DNA of 64,000 nucleotides from JANMDU01 sp031376455 (GTDB taxonomy: Bacteria; Pseudomonadota; Gammaproteobacteria; Burkholderiales; Burkholderiaceae_C): positions 1-64,000 of the forward strand of contig JANMDU010000086.1 of assembly GCA_031376455.1 (NCBI GenBank), written 5' to 3'. A program made the translations under genes and the position numbers. Below the pieces are notes generated by a model. The model did not search any database and was not told the origin of the DNA. It worked only from the letters and a program-made list of their open reading frames with translations. Shown here in pieces: positions 15,956 to 24,218 of the stretch. Position 1 is the stretch's first letter. Every line of letters begins with the position of its first letter.

Positions 15956-16477
15956 ATGCAGTTAGCCGCGCTGGATTGGATCATTCTGGCTATCTTGCTG
16001 CTCTCGATGGCGCTGGGCGCTTGGCGTGGCTTGGTTTATGAAGTGCTGTCCGTGCTGGGTTGGTTTGCAGCCTTCGTCGTGGCGCAGCTGTATGCCGCTG
16101 CTGTGGGCGAGATGCTGCCCATGACGGGAGCTACCGATGCGATGCGTTATGCGGCGGGCTTTGTGCTCACATTCATCGCCTCAGCCTTCGCAGCGGGCTT
16201 GGCTTCTTGGCTGGCGAAGAAGCTGATCGAAACCGTCGGCCTGCGACCGGTGGATCGCACGCTAGGTGCATTCTTTGGCTTGCTGCGCGGCGGCGTGATA
16301 TTGCTGGCGGCAACGACCGTCGTTTCGATGACACCTTTGAAAGAGGGCGATTGGTGGAGGCAATCAAACGGTGCAAGCGCTCTTTCTGCCATCTTACGAG
16401 CCATCAAGCCGATCCTGCCCGCTGAGGTGGGACAATACATCCAGTCAAAGACGCTATCAGCGTCAAGGGAAACATAA
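15956..16477 (+). CDS. cvpA: CvpA family membrane protein
   Basis: A 173-residue inner-membrane protein with four predicted helices (about 5-25, 30-50, 62-88, 102-122). The opening LDWIILAILLLSMALGAWRG and the region LIETVGLRPVDRTLGAFFGL are characteristic of the family, linked to colicin V production and, in gene order, to purF. It lies 6 bp after the SPOR gene and 3 bp before purF. Confidence 0.93.
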   Translation: MQLAALDWIILAILLLSMALGAWRGLVYEVLSVLGWFAAFVVAQLYAAAVGEMLPMTGATDAMRYAAGFVLTFIASAFAAGLASWLAKKLIETVGLRPVDRTLGAFFGLLRGGVILLAATTVVSMTPLKEGDWWRQSNGASALSAILRAIKPILPAEVGQYIQSKTLSASRET

Positions 16478-16480
16478 ACC

Positions 16481-18007
16481 ATGTGCGGCATCGTCGGTGT
16501 AGCGTCTCAAGCGCCTGTCAATCAACTTATCTACGATGCGCTCTTGTTGTTGCAGCATCGCGGCCAAGATGCAGCGGGCATCGTGACGCAATTGGGCACG
16601 AAGTTTTATATGCACAAAGCCAAGGGCATGGTGCGCGATGTATTTCGTACGCGCAATATGCGCGCGCTGCCCGGCAATATTGGCCTCGGTCAAGTGCGCT
16701 ATCCGACGGCGGGCAACGCAGACAGCGAAGAAGAAGCGCAGCCGTTTTATGTGAACGCGCCCTTTGGCCTCGTGCTGGTTCACAACGGCAACCTCACCAA
16801 TGTCGATGAGCTCAAAGCGCAGCTCTTTAACCACGATCATCGGCATATCAACACGACGAGCGATACCGAAGTGCTGATCAACGTGCTGGCGCATGAGCTG
16901 GAACAAACCACGCGTGGCTTGCCACGCGAGTCAGAAGGCCGAAGCCCTCGTCCAGTCGCACCGGAAGATGTATTTGCCGCTGTGCGAGGTGTGCATTCGC
17001 GTATCAAGGGTTCGTATGCGGTGGTCAGCGTGATTGCAGGGCATGGCTTGCTCGCCTTTCGCGATCCGTTTGGTATTCGTCCGTTGTGTCTGGGCAAAAG
17101 TGCCGATGGCACGCACATGGTGGCCAGTGAATCGGTCGCGCTTGAAGGCACAGGACACGCCTTTGTGCGCAACATCGCGCCCGGTGAGGCGGTGTTTGTC
17201 GACGCGCAAGGGCAGCTGCACAGCGCGATGTGTGCAGACAAGGTGCAGCTGTCGCCTTGCATTTTTGAATTCGTGTATCTTGCGCGGCCTGATTCAGAGA
17301 TGGATGGCATCAGCGTGTATCAAGCGCGTCTGAACATGGGTGAGACGCTGGCCAAGCGCGTGATCTCTAGCGTGCCGCCCGATGAGATTGATGTGGTCAT
17401 ACCGATTCCAGAATCCAGCCGGCCCAGCGCGATGCAATTGGCGCAATTGCTGGGGCTGCCGTATCGCGAGGGTTTTGTGAAAAACCGTTACGTGGGCCGC
17501 ACCTTCATCATGCCGGGCCAAGGCGAGCGCAAAAAATCAGTGCGGCAAAAGCTCAATGCGATTCGCAGTGAATTTAAAGGCCGCCGTGTGTTGCTGGTGG
17601 ATGATTCCATCGTGCGCGGCACGACCAGCCAAGAGATCGTGCAAATGGCGCGCGATGCCGGCGCGGCGAAGGTGTATCTCGCCAGCGCCGCCCCTCCTGT
17701 GCGTTATCCGAATGTCTACGGCATTGATATGCCCACACAAACCGAGCTGATCGCGCATGGCCGCAGCATGGATCAGATCAAAGATTACATCGGCTGCGAT
17801 GCGCTTATTTACCAAGATGTGAGCGGTATGAAAGAGGCCATTCGCAAGCTCAATCCTGCCATCGCTCACTTTGAAGCCAGCTGTTTCGACGGTGTTTACA
17901 TCACGGGCGATATTGCGGCTGGCGATGTCAAACGCATTAACTCAGAGCGCAGCAGCAATGCCGAGAATGCGGAAGATGCTTCGAGGTTGGCGTTGCATAA
18001 CGCTTGA
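16481..18007 (+). CDS. purF: Amidophosphoribosyltransferase
   Basis: Catalyses the first committed step of purine synthesis, from PRPP and glutamine to phosphoribosylamine. It has 508 residues, the full family length. It starts MCGIVGVASQAPVNQLIYDA, with the N-terminal nucleophile Cys2 exposed after Met removal, followed by LLLLQHRGQDAAGI and GLGQVRYPTAGN. The PRPP-binding loop VLLVDDSIVRGTTS lies near residue 368. Residues about 145-160 (TTRGLPRESEGRSPRP) are a family insert. The C terminus INSERSSNAENAEDASRLAL ends in HNA and has a degenerate duplicate at 18990-19078. Confidence 0.96.
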   Translation: MCGIVGVASQAPVNQLIYDALLLLQHRGQDAAGIVTQLGTKFYMHKAKGMVRDVFRTRNMRALPGNIGLGQVRYPTAGNADSEEEAQPFYVNAPFGLVLVHNGNLTNVDELKAQLFNHDHRHINTTSDTEVLINVLAHELEQTTRGLPRESEGRSPRPVAPEDVFAAVRGVHSRIKGSYAVVSVIAGHGLLAFRDPFGIRPLCLGKSADGTHMVASESVALEGTGHAFVRNIAPGEAVFVDAQGQLHSAMCADKVQLSPCIFEFVYLARPDSEMDGISVYQARLNMGETLAKRVISSVPPDEIDVVIPIPESSRPSAMQLAQLLGLPYREGFVKNRYVGRTFIMPGQGERKKSVRQKLNAIRSEFKGRRVLLVDDSIVRGTTSQEIVQMARDAGAAKVYLASAAPPVRYPNVYGIDMPTQTELIAHGRSMDQIKDYIGCDALIYQDVSGMKEAIRKLNPAIAHFEASCFDGVYITGDIAAGDVKRINSERSSNAENAEDASRLALHNA

Positions 18008-18032
18008 GTCATTCATCCAAGAAGTTTCTCCC

Positions 18033-18392
18033 GTGGCAACAAAATCTGTTCAAGCTCTGATTGACGATATTCGCTTCGTTAGCGGACTCAACCACGACAT
18101 GATTGAAGCCGTTCGTGCCTTGGTCAAAAAGACTTTCAAAGATGCCACAGAAGAAGTCAAATATGGCGGCATCCTCTTTTCATCACAGATTCAGTTCGGC
18201 GGCATCTTCGCCTACAAAGAGCATGTGTCTGTGGAGTTCGGACACGGCGCCAAGATCTCCGATGAACACGGATTTCTAGAAGGTGCGGGCAAAGGGCGCC
18301 GGCATATCAAGCTGTACTCTGTTGCAGATATCAAAGCAAAGAAATTAGCGCACTACTTGCCGCTGGCACGCCAGGCTGCTACTGTGGCTTGA
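18033..18392 (+). CDS. DUF1801 family protein
   Basis: About 119 residues from a GTG at 18033 (VATKSVQALID), preceded by AAGAAG; a longer reading would run into the purF end. The DUF1801 core is visible: AVRALVKKTFKDATEEVKYG, GGIFAYKEHVSVEFGHGA, EGAGKGRRHIKLYSVADI. Proteins of this type have a YdhG-like fold and unknown function. It lies in the segment between purF and the degenerate purF 3' copy. Confidence 0.8.
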   Translation: MATKSVQALIDDIRFVSGLNHDMIEAVRALVKKTFKDATEEVKYGGILFSSQIQFGGIFAYKEHVSVEFGHGAKISDEHGFLEGAGKGRRHIKLYSVADIKAKKLAHYLPLARQAATVA

Positions 18393-18404
18393 GATTTGCT
18401 CTCG

Positions 18405-18637
18405 CTATCGTAGCGACACAAACGGATTGAACACCTTCACGCCCAACGCCTTGAAATCCGCCACATTACGGCTTACGAGCAGCAAACCATTCGCCTGCGC
18501 AGTCGCGGCAATCATCGCGTCTTCATAAAGCGTATTCTCAAGTGCGAATCATCCATCGATTTGAGTCAAGCTAAGACAGCACCATGCGGCTTCGGTTTGC
18601 GCAATTCGGAGATGACATGGGTATCTAGAAGGTACAT
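18405..18637 (-). pseudogene. Broken VapC-type PIN-domain toxin
   Basis: The 5' part encodes MYLLDTHVISELRKPKPHGA, a typical PIN opening with the first catalytic Asp, then hits TGA where Trp is expected (VLA-stop-LKSMDDSHL). Roughly 55 residues of the middle are missing. The 3' part then reads YEDAMIAATAQANGLLLVSR followed by NVADFKALGVKVFNPF, the conserved end of the family. Only about 77 codons remain of about 135. It follows the antitoxin gene by 14 bp, the usual TA arrangement. Confidence 0.85.
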
Positions 18638-18651
18638 ACACGCAGAGCGAT

Positions 18652-18909
18652 TTATTTGTACGCCTGCGGCATGCGACGCTTTGCTTGGCCGCGTGCAGGC
18701 AATTGCAGCTCAGCACGCGCATCATCCGAGAGCAAAAGCGCTTTGAGTGTTGGACGCACAGCCTCGCTCATGCGCCGCCACTCCTGCACCGGAATGAGCA
18801 CCGCTGCTTCTGCGCCTCGCTTGGTGACCAGCTGCGGGCCGTCTGAGAGGCAAGCTTCCAAAAACTCACTGAATCGCGCCTTCGCATCTTGTACAGCCCA
18901 TGTTTGCAT
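18652..18909 (-). CDS. Phd/YefM-family antitoxin
   Basis: 85 residues from the ATG at 18909, which is preceded by GAGGAA at a good distance; a second ATG two codons upstream overlaps that site. The N-terminal DNA-binding part WAVQDAKARFSEFLEACLSD and TKRGAEAAVLIPVQEWRRM are Phd/YefM hallmarks. The C-terminal tail is basic and Pro-rich and would bind the toxin. The toxin partner is broken, so this is an orphan antitoxin. Confidence 0.9.
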   Translation of the reverse strand: MQTWAVQDAKARFSEFLEACLSDGPQLVTKRGAEAAVLIPVQEWRRMSEAVRPTLKALLLSDDARAELQLPARGQAKRRMPQAYK

Positions 18910-18921
18910 GATCATTTCCTC

Positions 18922-18940
18922 ACTAGTCAGATAACTAGTT
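18922..18940. promoter_or_regulatory. Paired ACTAGT palindromes upstream of the antitoxin
   Basis: ACTAGT occurs at 18922 and 18934, 12 bp apart, just before the antitoxin start. Phd-type antitoxins repress their own promoters through short repeated palindromes, so these are likely operator sites. Confidence 0.5.
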
Positions 18941-18989
18941 TTGCATATCGACTTCAATTTTTCAAGACAAGGCTGCGGCTTCGCAGAAC

Positions 18990-19078
18990 GAAAAGCCAAA
19001 GATGTACAGCGCATTAACGCGAACCGAAGCGGCGAAGAGGTCGATGATGCGTCGCACTTGGCGCTACACAACGCTTGA
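18990..19078 (+). pseudogene. Degenerate second copy of the purF 3' end
   Basis: The stretch reads as KDVQRINANRSGEEVDDAS followed by HLALHNA and a stop, against GDVKRINSERSS...DASRLALHNA in the intact purF. GCGCATTAACGCGAACCG and CACAACGCTTGA show the nucleotide match. It sits 1 kb beyond purF, across the DUF1801 and toxin-antitoxin genes, and just before the hemA stop. Confidence 0.85.
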
Positions 19079-19081
19079 AAC

Positions 19082-20386
19082 TCAAGCCTCGCCGGTGCTC
19101 TGAGATTTCAAATACAAGCGATGAACGGCATCTTGCGCAGCGGCGCGCTGCGCGGGATCTGATGCACCAAGCTGGCTGAAGGCGGGGTGCAAAAACTTTT
19201 GTGCCACGCCGCGCGATAGCGCATCCAGCACAGCATCAATATCCTCGCCTTTGGCCAGCAGGCGTTTGGCGCGGGCAATCTCAGCAAGGCGCCATGCATC
19301 GCTTTGCGCGTTGAGCTGTTGAATCAAGCTGGTGCTGCCTTCGCTTCTGAGCGCAAGCCAGCGCAGAAAATCTTGTACGCGTGCATCCACGATCACCTCA
19401 GCCTGAGCCACTGCACTTTGCCGCGTTGCCTTTGCCGCATGCACGACGCTGGCTAGATCATCGACGGTGTACAGATACACGTCATCGAGCGCTTTGACCT
19501 CGGTCTCAATATCGCGAGGCACAGCCAAATCCGCCATAAACATAGGCCGACGCTTACGCAACTTGAGCGCACGTTTGACAGCCCCGAGGCCAATGATGGG
19601 TAGCGTGCTTGCCGTGCCGCTGATCACGGCATCGAATTCATGGAGCCGGTCGGGGAGCTCGCCCAAATGCATCGTGTCGAGTGCGGTATGGCTCGTCATG
19701 GCGGCGGGCGCGAGCTTGTCGATCAAAGTTTGGCCGCGTTCCATCGTGCGATTAGCGATCACGATTTGCCGGGGATTCTTTGCCGCGAAATGCGTGGCTG
19801 CCAGTTCGATCATTTCGCCCGCGCCGACGAAGAGAATGCGGATTTTGCTTAAGTCTTCAAACAATTGCCCCGCGAGCTTGACGGCTGCTGCAGCCATGCT
19901 GATGCTCTGCGTGCCAATATCTGTCGATGAGCGCACTTCTTTGGCCACAGCAAAACTGCGCTGAAACATTTGATGCAGCGTGCTGCCCATGGCGCCTGCG
20001 TTCTCGGCGGCATTCACAGCATGCTTGAGCTGCCCCAGAATTTGCGTCTCACCCAAGACCATCGAGTCCAGCCCGCTGGCCACGCGGAAGGCATGGCGCG
20101 CAGCTTCTACGCCTTGCAAAGTGTAGGTGTGACTCTGCAAGGATGCACTGCTCACGCCACCGTTGTTGGCCAGCCAATGCAAGACTTGCTCTGTTTGTGC
20201 ACCATCACCTGAACCATAGATTTCTGTGCGGTTGCAGGTGGAGACCAAGGTCAATTCAGGGCGGCTAATCAGTTCGCTGCGAAGCGAGGAGAGGGCTGGC
20301 GTGATTTGATCAAGCGCAAAGGCGAAACGACCGCGCAGATCAAGCGGCGCGGTGGTGTGATTTATGCCTAGGGCCCATACACTCAT
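19082..20386 (-). CDS. hemA: Glutamyl-tRNA reductase
   Basis: Reduces glutamyl-tRNA to glutamate-1-semialdehyde, the first step of C5 haem synthesis, using NADPH. About 434 residues from the ATG at 20386 (MSVWALGINHTTAPLDLR). The catalytic Cys lies in LVSTCNRTEIYG, followed by GLDSMVLGETQILGQLKHA, the nucleotide-binding ILFVGAGEMIELAATHFAA, and ANRTMERGQTL. The C-terminal dimerisation helix ends HRLYLKSQSTGEA. The long 5' extension to 20521 is not conserved-looking. Confidence 0.96.
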   Translation of the reverse strand: MSVWALGINHTTAPLDLRGRFAFALDQITPALSSLRSELISRPELTLVSTCNRTEIYGSGDGAQTEQVLHWLANNGGVSSASLQSHTYTLQGVEAARHAFRVASGLDSMVLGETQILGQLKHAVNAAENAGAMGSTLHQMFQRSFAVAKEVRSSTDIGTQSISMAAAAVKLAGQLFEDLSKIRILFVGAGEMIELAATHFAAKNPRQIVIANRTMERGQTLIDKLAPAAMTSHTALDTMHLGELPDRLHEFDAVISGTASTLPIIGLGAVKRALKLRKRRPMFMADLAVPRDIETEVKALDDVYLYTVDDLASVVHAAKATRQSAVAQAEVIVDARVQDFLRWLALRSEGSTSLIQQLNAQSDAWRLAEIARAKRLLAKGEDIDAVLDALSRGVAQKFLHPAFSQLGASDPAQRAAAQDAVHRLYLKSQSTGEA

Positions 20387-20531
20387 TGCATGATTATAAG
20401 TTTGATGCGTTGCAAGGTGTTTGCGCTCTTGTTGATTGCGCGCAATGGTGTCGCTCAAACGCTGCCGACTGACAAAGAGACTCGCCTGAAAATGCATGTC
20501 GATGCATAAAATTTCAGACAAAAAGCACGTC

Positions 20532-20576
20532 TAGCCGGCATAGAATCTGCGCAAAGCGCTATGAATTTGAGAGTAA
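20532..20576 (+). repeat. Dispersed 45-bp repeat, copy 5 (DUF455 3' end)
   Basis: TAGCCGGCATAGAATCTGCG followed by CAAAGCGCTATGAATTTGAGAGTAA. It encodes the last residues (LLSNS) and stop codon of the leftward DUF455 gene. Confidence 0.85.
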
Positions 20577-21368
20577 CTCAGAAATCTCGGTATCTGTAAA
20601 CCCTGCCATTCGCCGCGCTTCTTCATTGATCGGCGCACGAAGACGCGGCGCGGCATGCGTCTCGCAGAGCTGGCGAAAGTGCATCACAGGATCAAGCCCA
20701 TCACGCTCGCAAAGCCAGCGATACCAACGATTGCCAATCGCGACGTGACCCACTTCATCTCGCAAAATAATGTCCAAAATATCGATGACTTTCAGCGCAT
20801 CCGGCGTACCCACTTTGCGCAGCTTTGCTTGCATGGGCGGTGTGGCATCCAGCCCGCGAGCTTCTAAAGTGCGCGGCACAAGCGCCATGCGCGCCACGAT
20901 GTCATGCTGCGTTCGCCAGGCCATGTCCCACAAGCCGGTGTGCGCGGGGAAATTGCCGTAGTCATGACCCATGCTTTGAAGCTGCGCTCTGAGCAGACTG
21001 AAATGATGCGCCTCCTCTGCGGCGACGCGTGTCCAGTCAAAGTAATACTGCGCTGGCATGCTTGGGAAACGCCACGCCGCATCGAGTGCGAGATTGATCG
21101 CGTTGAATTCAATGTGACAAACCGAATGCACGAGGCCGGCAAGTCCACGTGGCGTGTGAATTGACAGTTGCGGCACATCCAGATGGCGCATCAGAGATGG
21201 CTTGTCAGGTTGACCGGGCAATAATCGCACAGGATGCAGAACTTCCTCTAAACCATGATTTGCTACAAAATCAGTAGCGCTTCGCGCAATTAATTCGCCG
21301 GCTAGATGCACTTTTTGATCTATATCAATGGTTTCTAGGGCAGCCAAAGCCTTTTTCCGGATCGTCAT
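20559..21368 (-). CDS. Ferritin-like DUF455 protein
   Basis: A 269-residue protein with a ferritin-like di-iron helical fold. Metal-ligand style motifs are HIEFNAINLALDAAWRF (about residues 86-102), VAAEEAHHFSLLRAQL (about 116) and LRDEVGHVAIGNRWYRWLC (about 203-221). The activity of DUF455 is unknown; some members resemble tRNA- or fatty-acid-modifying oxidases. Two copies of the dispersed repeat lie in it: one near the N terminus (LAGELIARSATDFVANHG, residues 22-39) and one that supplies the stop. It is divergent from the carbonic anhydrase gene. Confidence 0.85.
   Translation of the reverse strand: MTIRKKALAALETIDIDQKVHLAGELIARSATDFVANHGLEEVLHPVRLLPGQPDKPSLMRHLDVPQLSIHTPRGLAGLVHSVCHIEFNAINLALDAAWRFPSMPAQYYFDWTRVAAEEAHHFSLLRAQLQSMGHDYGNFPAHTGLWDMAWRTQHDIVARMALVPRTLEARGLDATPPMQAKLRKVGTPDALKVIDILDIILRDEVGHVAIGNRWYRWLCERDGLDPVMHFRQLCETHAAPRLRAPINEEARRMAGFTDTEISELLSNS
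21261..21304 (-). repeat. Dispersed 45-bp repeat, copy 6 (inside the DUF455 gene)
   Basis: TGCTACAAAATCAGTAGCGC followed by TTCGCGCAATTAATTCGCCGGCTA. It is in frame and encodes LAGELIARSATDFVA in the leftward gene. The flank GATGCACTTTTTG fits the extended consensus. Confidence 0.8.
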
Positions 21369-21409
21369 GCATGAATGATAATTGCTTCACAGAGATATCA
21401 AAGAGAAAA

Positions 21410-21940
21410 ATGAGTATGGCAATTTACGAACTCGATGGCAAAGCGCCAAAATTAGGCAAAGACGTCTGGATCGCAGATTCAGCGGACGTGATAGGCGCAG
21501 TAGAGTTGGCGGACAACGCCAGCGTATGGTTTGGCGCGGTGGTGCGTGGTGATACAGCGCATATCAAGATTGGGAAGAATTCCAACGTGCAAGATGGCTC
21601 GGTGCTGCATGCAGACGTCGGCGTACCGCTGCAAATAGGTGTTGATGTGACGATCGGCCATCAAGTGATGCTTCATGGCTGCACGATTGGCGATGGCTCG
21701 CTGATTGGCATTCAGTCGGTGATTCTGAACAAAGCAAAAATCGGCAAAGGCTGCATTGTGGGCGCGGGCTCTTTGGTGACGGAGGGCAAAGAATTTCCAG
21801 ATTATTCGATGATCATGGGCTCGCCGGCGAAGCTCGTGCGCCAGCTCGATGAGGCCACCGTGCAAAAGTTGCTCCTTAGCGCGCAAACCTATGTGGCCAA
21901 TGCGCAGCGCTTTGCCAAGGGTTTAAAAAAGATTTCTTGA
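21410..21940 (+). CDS. Gamma-class carbonic anhydrase family protein
   Basis: About 176 residues from ATG 21410 (MSMAIYELDGKAPKLG). The left-handed beta-helix is evident from repeating hexapeptides (VIGAVELADNASVWFGAVVR, NSNVQDGSVLHADVG, VTIGHQVMLHGCTIGDGSLI). The three zinc-ligand histidines appear in LHADVG and IGHQVMLHGC. The C-terminal helix QLLLSAQT-like tail is normal. It is a YrdA-type member; catalytic activity in this subgroup is often weak or untested. It precedes hslO by 13 bp. Confidence 0.9.
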   Translation: MSMAIYELDGKAPKLGKDVWIADSADVIGAVELADNASVWFGAVVRGDTAHIKIGKNSNVQDGSVLHADVGVPLQIGVDVTIGHQVMLHGCTIGDGSLIGIQSVILNKAKIGKGCIVGAGSLVTEGKEFPDYSMIMGSPAKLVRQLDEATVQKLLLSAQTYVANAQRFAKGLKKIS

Positions 21941-21953
21941 TCGTATTGAAGAC

Positions 21954-22916
21954 ATGTCCGAACTCCACAAATTTATTTTCGAAGGCCTGCCTGTACGGGG
22001 CGCACTCGTGCGGCTGACGGATTCGTGGCAAGAGGTTTTAAAACGCCGCGCTGCCAACTCGCACACCGGCGCTTACCCGCAGCCCGTGCAGGAGTTGCTA
22101 GGCGAGATGCTCGCTGCTGGCACGCTCATGCAAAGCAACATCAAATTCAACGGCGCGCTCGTGCTGCAAATCATGGGCGATGGGCCGGTGAAAGTGGCGG
22201 TCGCTGAAGTGCAAAGCGATTTGTCGTTGCGCGCGACGGCGAGTGTGCAAGGCGAGGTCGGCGTAGGTGCGCGATTGTCAGAGATGGTCAACGTGCTCAA
22301 CCATGGCCGCTGCGCTATCACGCTCGATCCTAAAGACAAATTTCCCGGCCAGCAGCCATACCAAGGCGTGGTGCCTTTGCATGGCGATAGGAAAGAGAAG
22401 CTGGAAAAGCTCAGTGAGGTGCTTCAACACTACATGCTGCAATCCGAGCAGCTTGATACGCGCTTGATCTTGGCAGCGGACGAAAACGTGGCCGCCGGCT
22501 TGCTCATTCAACGCATGCCGCTGGAGGGTGCAGGCAATCTCGGTAAATCCAATGAAGAAGATATCGACCTTGACGAATCTTTCAATCGAATCGCTGTTTT
22601 TGCAAAAAGCCTAAAGCGCGAAGAGCTGCTTGGCCTGGATGCCGACACAATTTTGCATCGCCTCTTCTGGGAGGAAAAGCTGCTGCGCTTTGAGCCCCAC
22701 GCCCCACAATTCGCTTGCTCGTGCTCGAGACAAAAAGTCGCCAACATGTTGCATGGTCTGGGTGCAGAGGAAGTCGAGAGCATCTTGACCGAGCGCGAAA
22801 ATGTCGAAGTCGGCTGTGATTTTTGCGGTGCGCAATACCGCTTTGATGCGGTGGACGCGGCTGAGATTTTTACGCAGCAACTCGATCATCCGCCGGGATC
22901 GCAAAGCGTGCAGTGA
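21954..22916 (+). CDS. hslO: Redox-regulated chaperone Hsp33
   Basis: A 320-residue cytosolic holdase activated by oxidation. The N-terminal fold (residues 1-200) includes ALVRLTDSWQEVLKR, LLGEMLAAGTLMQ and GQQPYQGVVPLHGD. The C-terminal zinc switch has the four cysteines in FACSCSRQKV (CxC) and VGCDFCGAQYRFD (CxxC). In many relatives this gene is grouped with a gamma carbonic anhydrase gene, as here. Length and order are normal. Confidence 0.95.
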   Translation: MSELHKFIFEGLPVRGALVRLTDSWQEVLKRRAANSHTGAYPQPVQELLGEMLAAGTLMQSNIKFNGALVLQIMGDGPVKVAVAEVQSDLSLRATASVQGEVGVGARLSEMVNVLNHGRCAITLDPKDKFPGQQPYQGVVPLHGDRKEKLEKLSEVLQHYMLQSEQLDTRLILAADENVAAGLLIQRMPLEGAGNLGKSNEEDIDLDESFNRIAVFAKSLKREELLGLDADTILHRLFWEEKLLRFEPHAPQFACSCSRQKVANMLHGLGAEEVESILTERENVEVGCDFCGAQYRFDAVDAAEIFTQQLDHPPGSQSVQ

Positions 22917-22917
22917 T

Positions 22918-23607
22918 TCACGCGTTTGCGTTTGTATCGTCACTGATCAGCTTGCGAAAGAGTTGATGCTCGCAATCCGGATCAGAGCATTTCTCGCAGT
23001 TTGATTGCCACTTTTTGATGGCGTTTGAGCCAGTAGCCGGCGTATTTATTGCGGCAGGCGCTATCGAATCGATAGTAAGGCTTGCTTGAGTCAGACGTGC
23101 GATGGCTTCAAGGGCGTGCAGCGTGCGATGCTTTCCTGAACCATAGATCACTTCGAATGCGATGCCTGCGTTTTGCAGCATCTGTCTGATGAGTGCATCA
23201 ACCGGCGCTCTGACGTGTTCGCCATCTCGCTGAATACCGTCGGCCTGCCAAGGCATGTCTAAGCCTGTGAGGAGTGTGAGATCGAAGCTTTTTTGATACT
23301 GTAATGCGTCGGCTGTGAGGCTCGCGTCAGAGAAGATAAATTCGCTGTATATGGCAGTCATGAGCGGGGTGGTGTCAGCGATCACGATGCGCATCGGCGA
23401 TGCAACGGCTTCAATGCGGTTTTGCTGAGTGATGGCGATGTGCGTTTGCTCATGCATGCGAGGCGTGCGGCCTTCTTTTTCACACCATTCACGCAGATAT
23501 TCCGGGATGGCGACAGCGGCTTGCCCGTCTGCGCACAACAGCGCGGCAAGCTCGGCGGCTAGCTGGCTTTTGCCGGTGCTCTCTGCCCCGAGCAGCGCGA
23601 TCTTCAT
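22918..23607 (-). CDS. NadR-like ATPase/nicotinamide riboside kinase with a C-terminal cysteine cluster
   Basis: About 229 residues from the ATG at 23607, which overlaps the pnuC stop as ATGA. The P-loop is LLGAESTGKSQLAAELA (residues 5-21), followed by PEYLREWCEKEGRTP, ITQQNRIEA, IVIADTTPLMTAIY and DLTLLTGLDMPWQADGIQRD, all as in NadR ribosylnicotinamide kinase domains. The C terminus after a repeat-derived segment (DSIAPAAINTPATGSN) reads WQSNCEKCSDPDCEHQLF, a Cys-rich motif (C-x2-C-x4-C) that could bind a metal. Coupling to pnuC indicates salvage of nicotinamide riboside to NMN. Confidence 0.88.
   Translation of the reverse strand: MKIALLGAESTGKSQLAAELAALLCADGQAAVAIPEYLREWCEKEGRTPRMHEQTHIAITQQNRIEAVASPMRIVIADTTPLMTAIYSEFIFSDASLTADALQYQKSFDLTLLTGLDMPWQADGIQRDGEHVRAPVDALIRQMLQNAGIAFEVIYGSGKHRTLHALEAIARLTQASLTIDSIAPAAINTPATGSNAIKKWQSNCEKCSDPDCEHQLFRKLISDDTNANA
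23034..23078 (+). repeat. Dispersed 45-bp repeat, copy 7 (inside the NadR-like gene)
   Basis: TAGCCGGCGTATTTATTGCG followed by GCAGGCGCTATCGAATCGATAGTAA, with the left flank CTTTTTGATGGCGTTTGAGC. It is in frame in the leftward gene, just before the Cys-rich tail. Confidence 0.85.
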
Positions 23608-24218
23608 GCGTTGGCTTTCATGACCTGAAGCCAAGCGCGCCAGCCAACGGCGGCCATCACTGCAAACAGCGCATACAAACCCACTGTGAGCCACAGACCT
23701 TTGTAGGCGAAGAGGCCGATACTGATGAGGTTGACGACGATCCACAGCGGCCAGTTGGCGGTGTATTTTTTGCCGAGCAGATAGGTGGCCGCGAGGCTCA
23801 GCACGGTGGGCAAGGCATCCCACCCAGGCACATCTGAATTCGTATATTTTAATAAAAAGAAGGCAATAGCCGGCATAGATATTGCGCAGAGTGCTATCAA
23901 TTTAAGAGTGACGGGCGCGGTCAATGATTGCGGCTGCAAAGCCTGCCCATCGGTTGCCGAGCCGCGCAACCATTGCCACCAGCCCCAAATTGCGGTGATG
24001 GCGAAGAAGATTTGCAGCGCGGCTTCGGCGTAGAGCTTGGCATTTGCAAATACAAAGACGTAGAGGATGGAGCTGGCAAAGGCGAGCGGCCAGCCCCAGT
24101 GGATTTGGCGGATATTGCAGACCACCATGGCCACACCGAGTACAGCGCCGATCAACTCTGCCCAACTAACGGGCATGGCAAACAGCGAGAAGACGGATGA
24201 ATTGAGAAATTCGAGCAT
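23604..24218 (-). CDS. pnuC: Nicotinamide riboside transporter PnuC
   Basis: A 204-residue inner-membrane protein with about seven helices. The family signature WGWPLAFASSILYVFVFANA and the WGWWQWLRG motif are present. The later FAYKGLWLTVGLYALFAVMA and GWRAWL complete the fold. A repeat copy encodes LIALCAISMPAIAFFLLKY, extending or replacing a helix and loop between the two halves. It shares an operon with the NadR-like kinase, which would trap the imported riboside by phosphorylation. Confidence 0.93.
   Translation of the reverse strand: MLEFLNSSVFSLFAMPVSWAELIGAVLGVAMVVCNIRQIHWGWPLAFASSILYVFVFANAKLYAEAALQIFFAITAIWGWWQWLRGSATDGQALQPQSLTAPVTLKLIALCAISMPAIAFFLLKYTNSDVPGWDALPTVLSLAATYLLGKKYTANWPLWIVVNLISIGLFAYKGLWLTVGLYALFAVMAAVGWRAWLQVMKANA
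23867..23909 (+). repeat. Dispersed 45-bp repeat, copy 8 (inside pnuC)
   Basis: TAGCCGGCATAGATATTGCG followed by CAGAGTGCTATCAATTTAAGAGTG. It is in frame in the leftward gene and encodes a hydrophobic LIALCAISMPAI segment. Confidence 0.85.
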
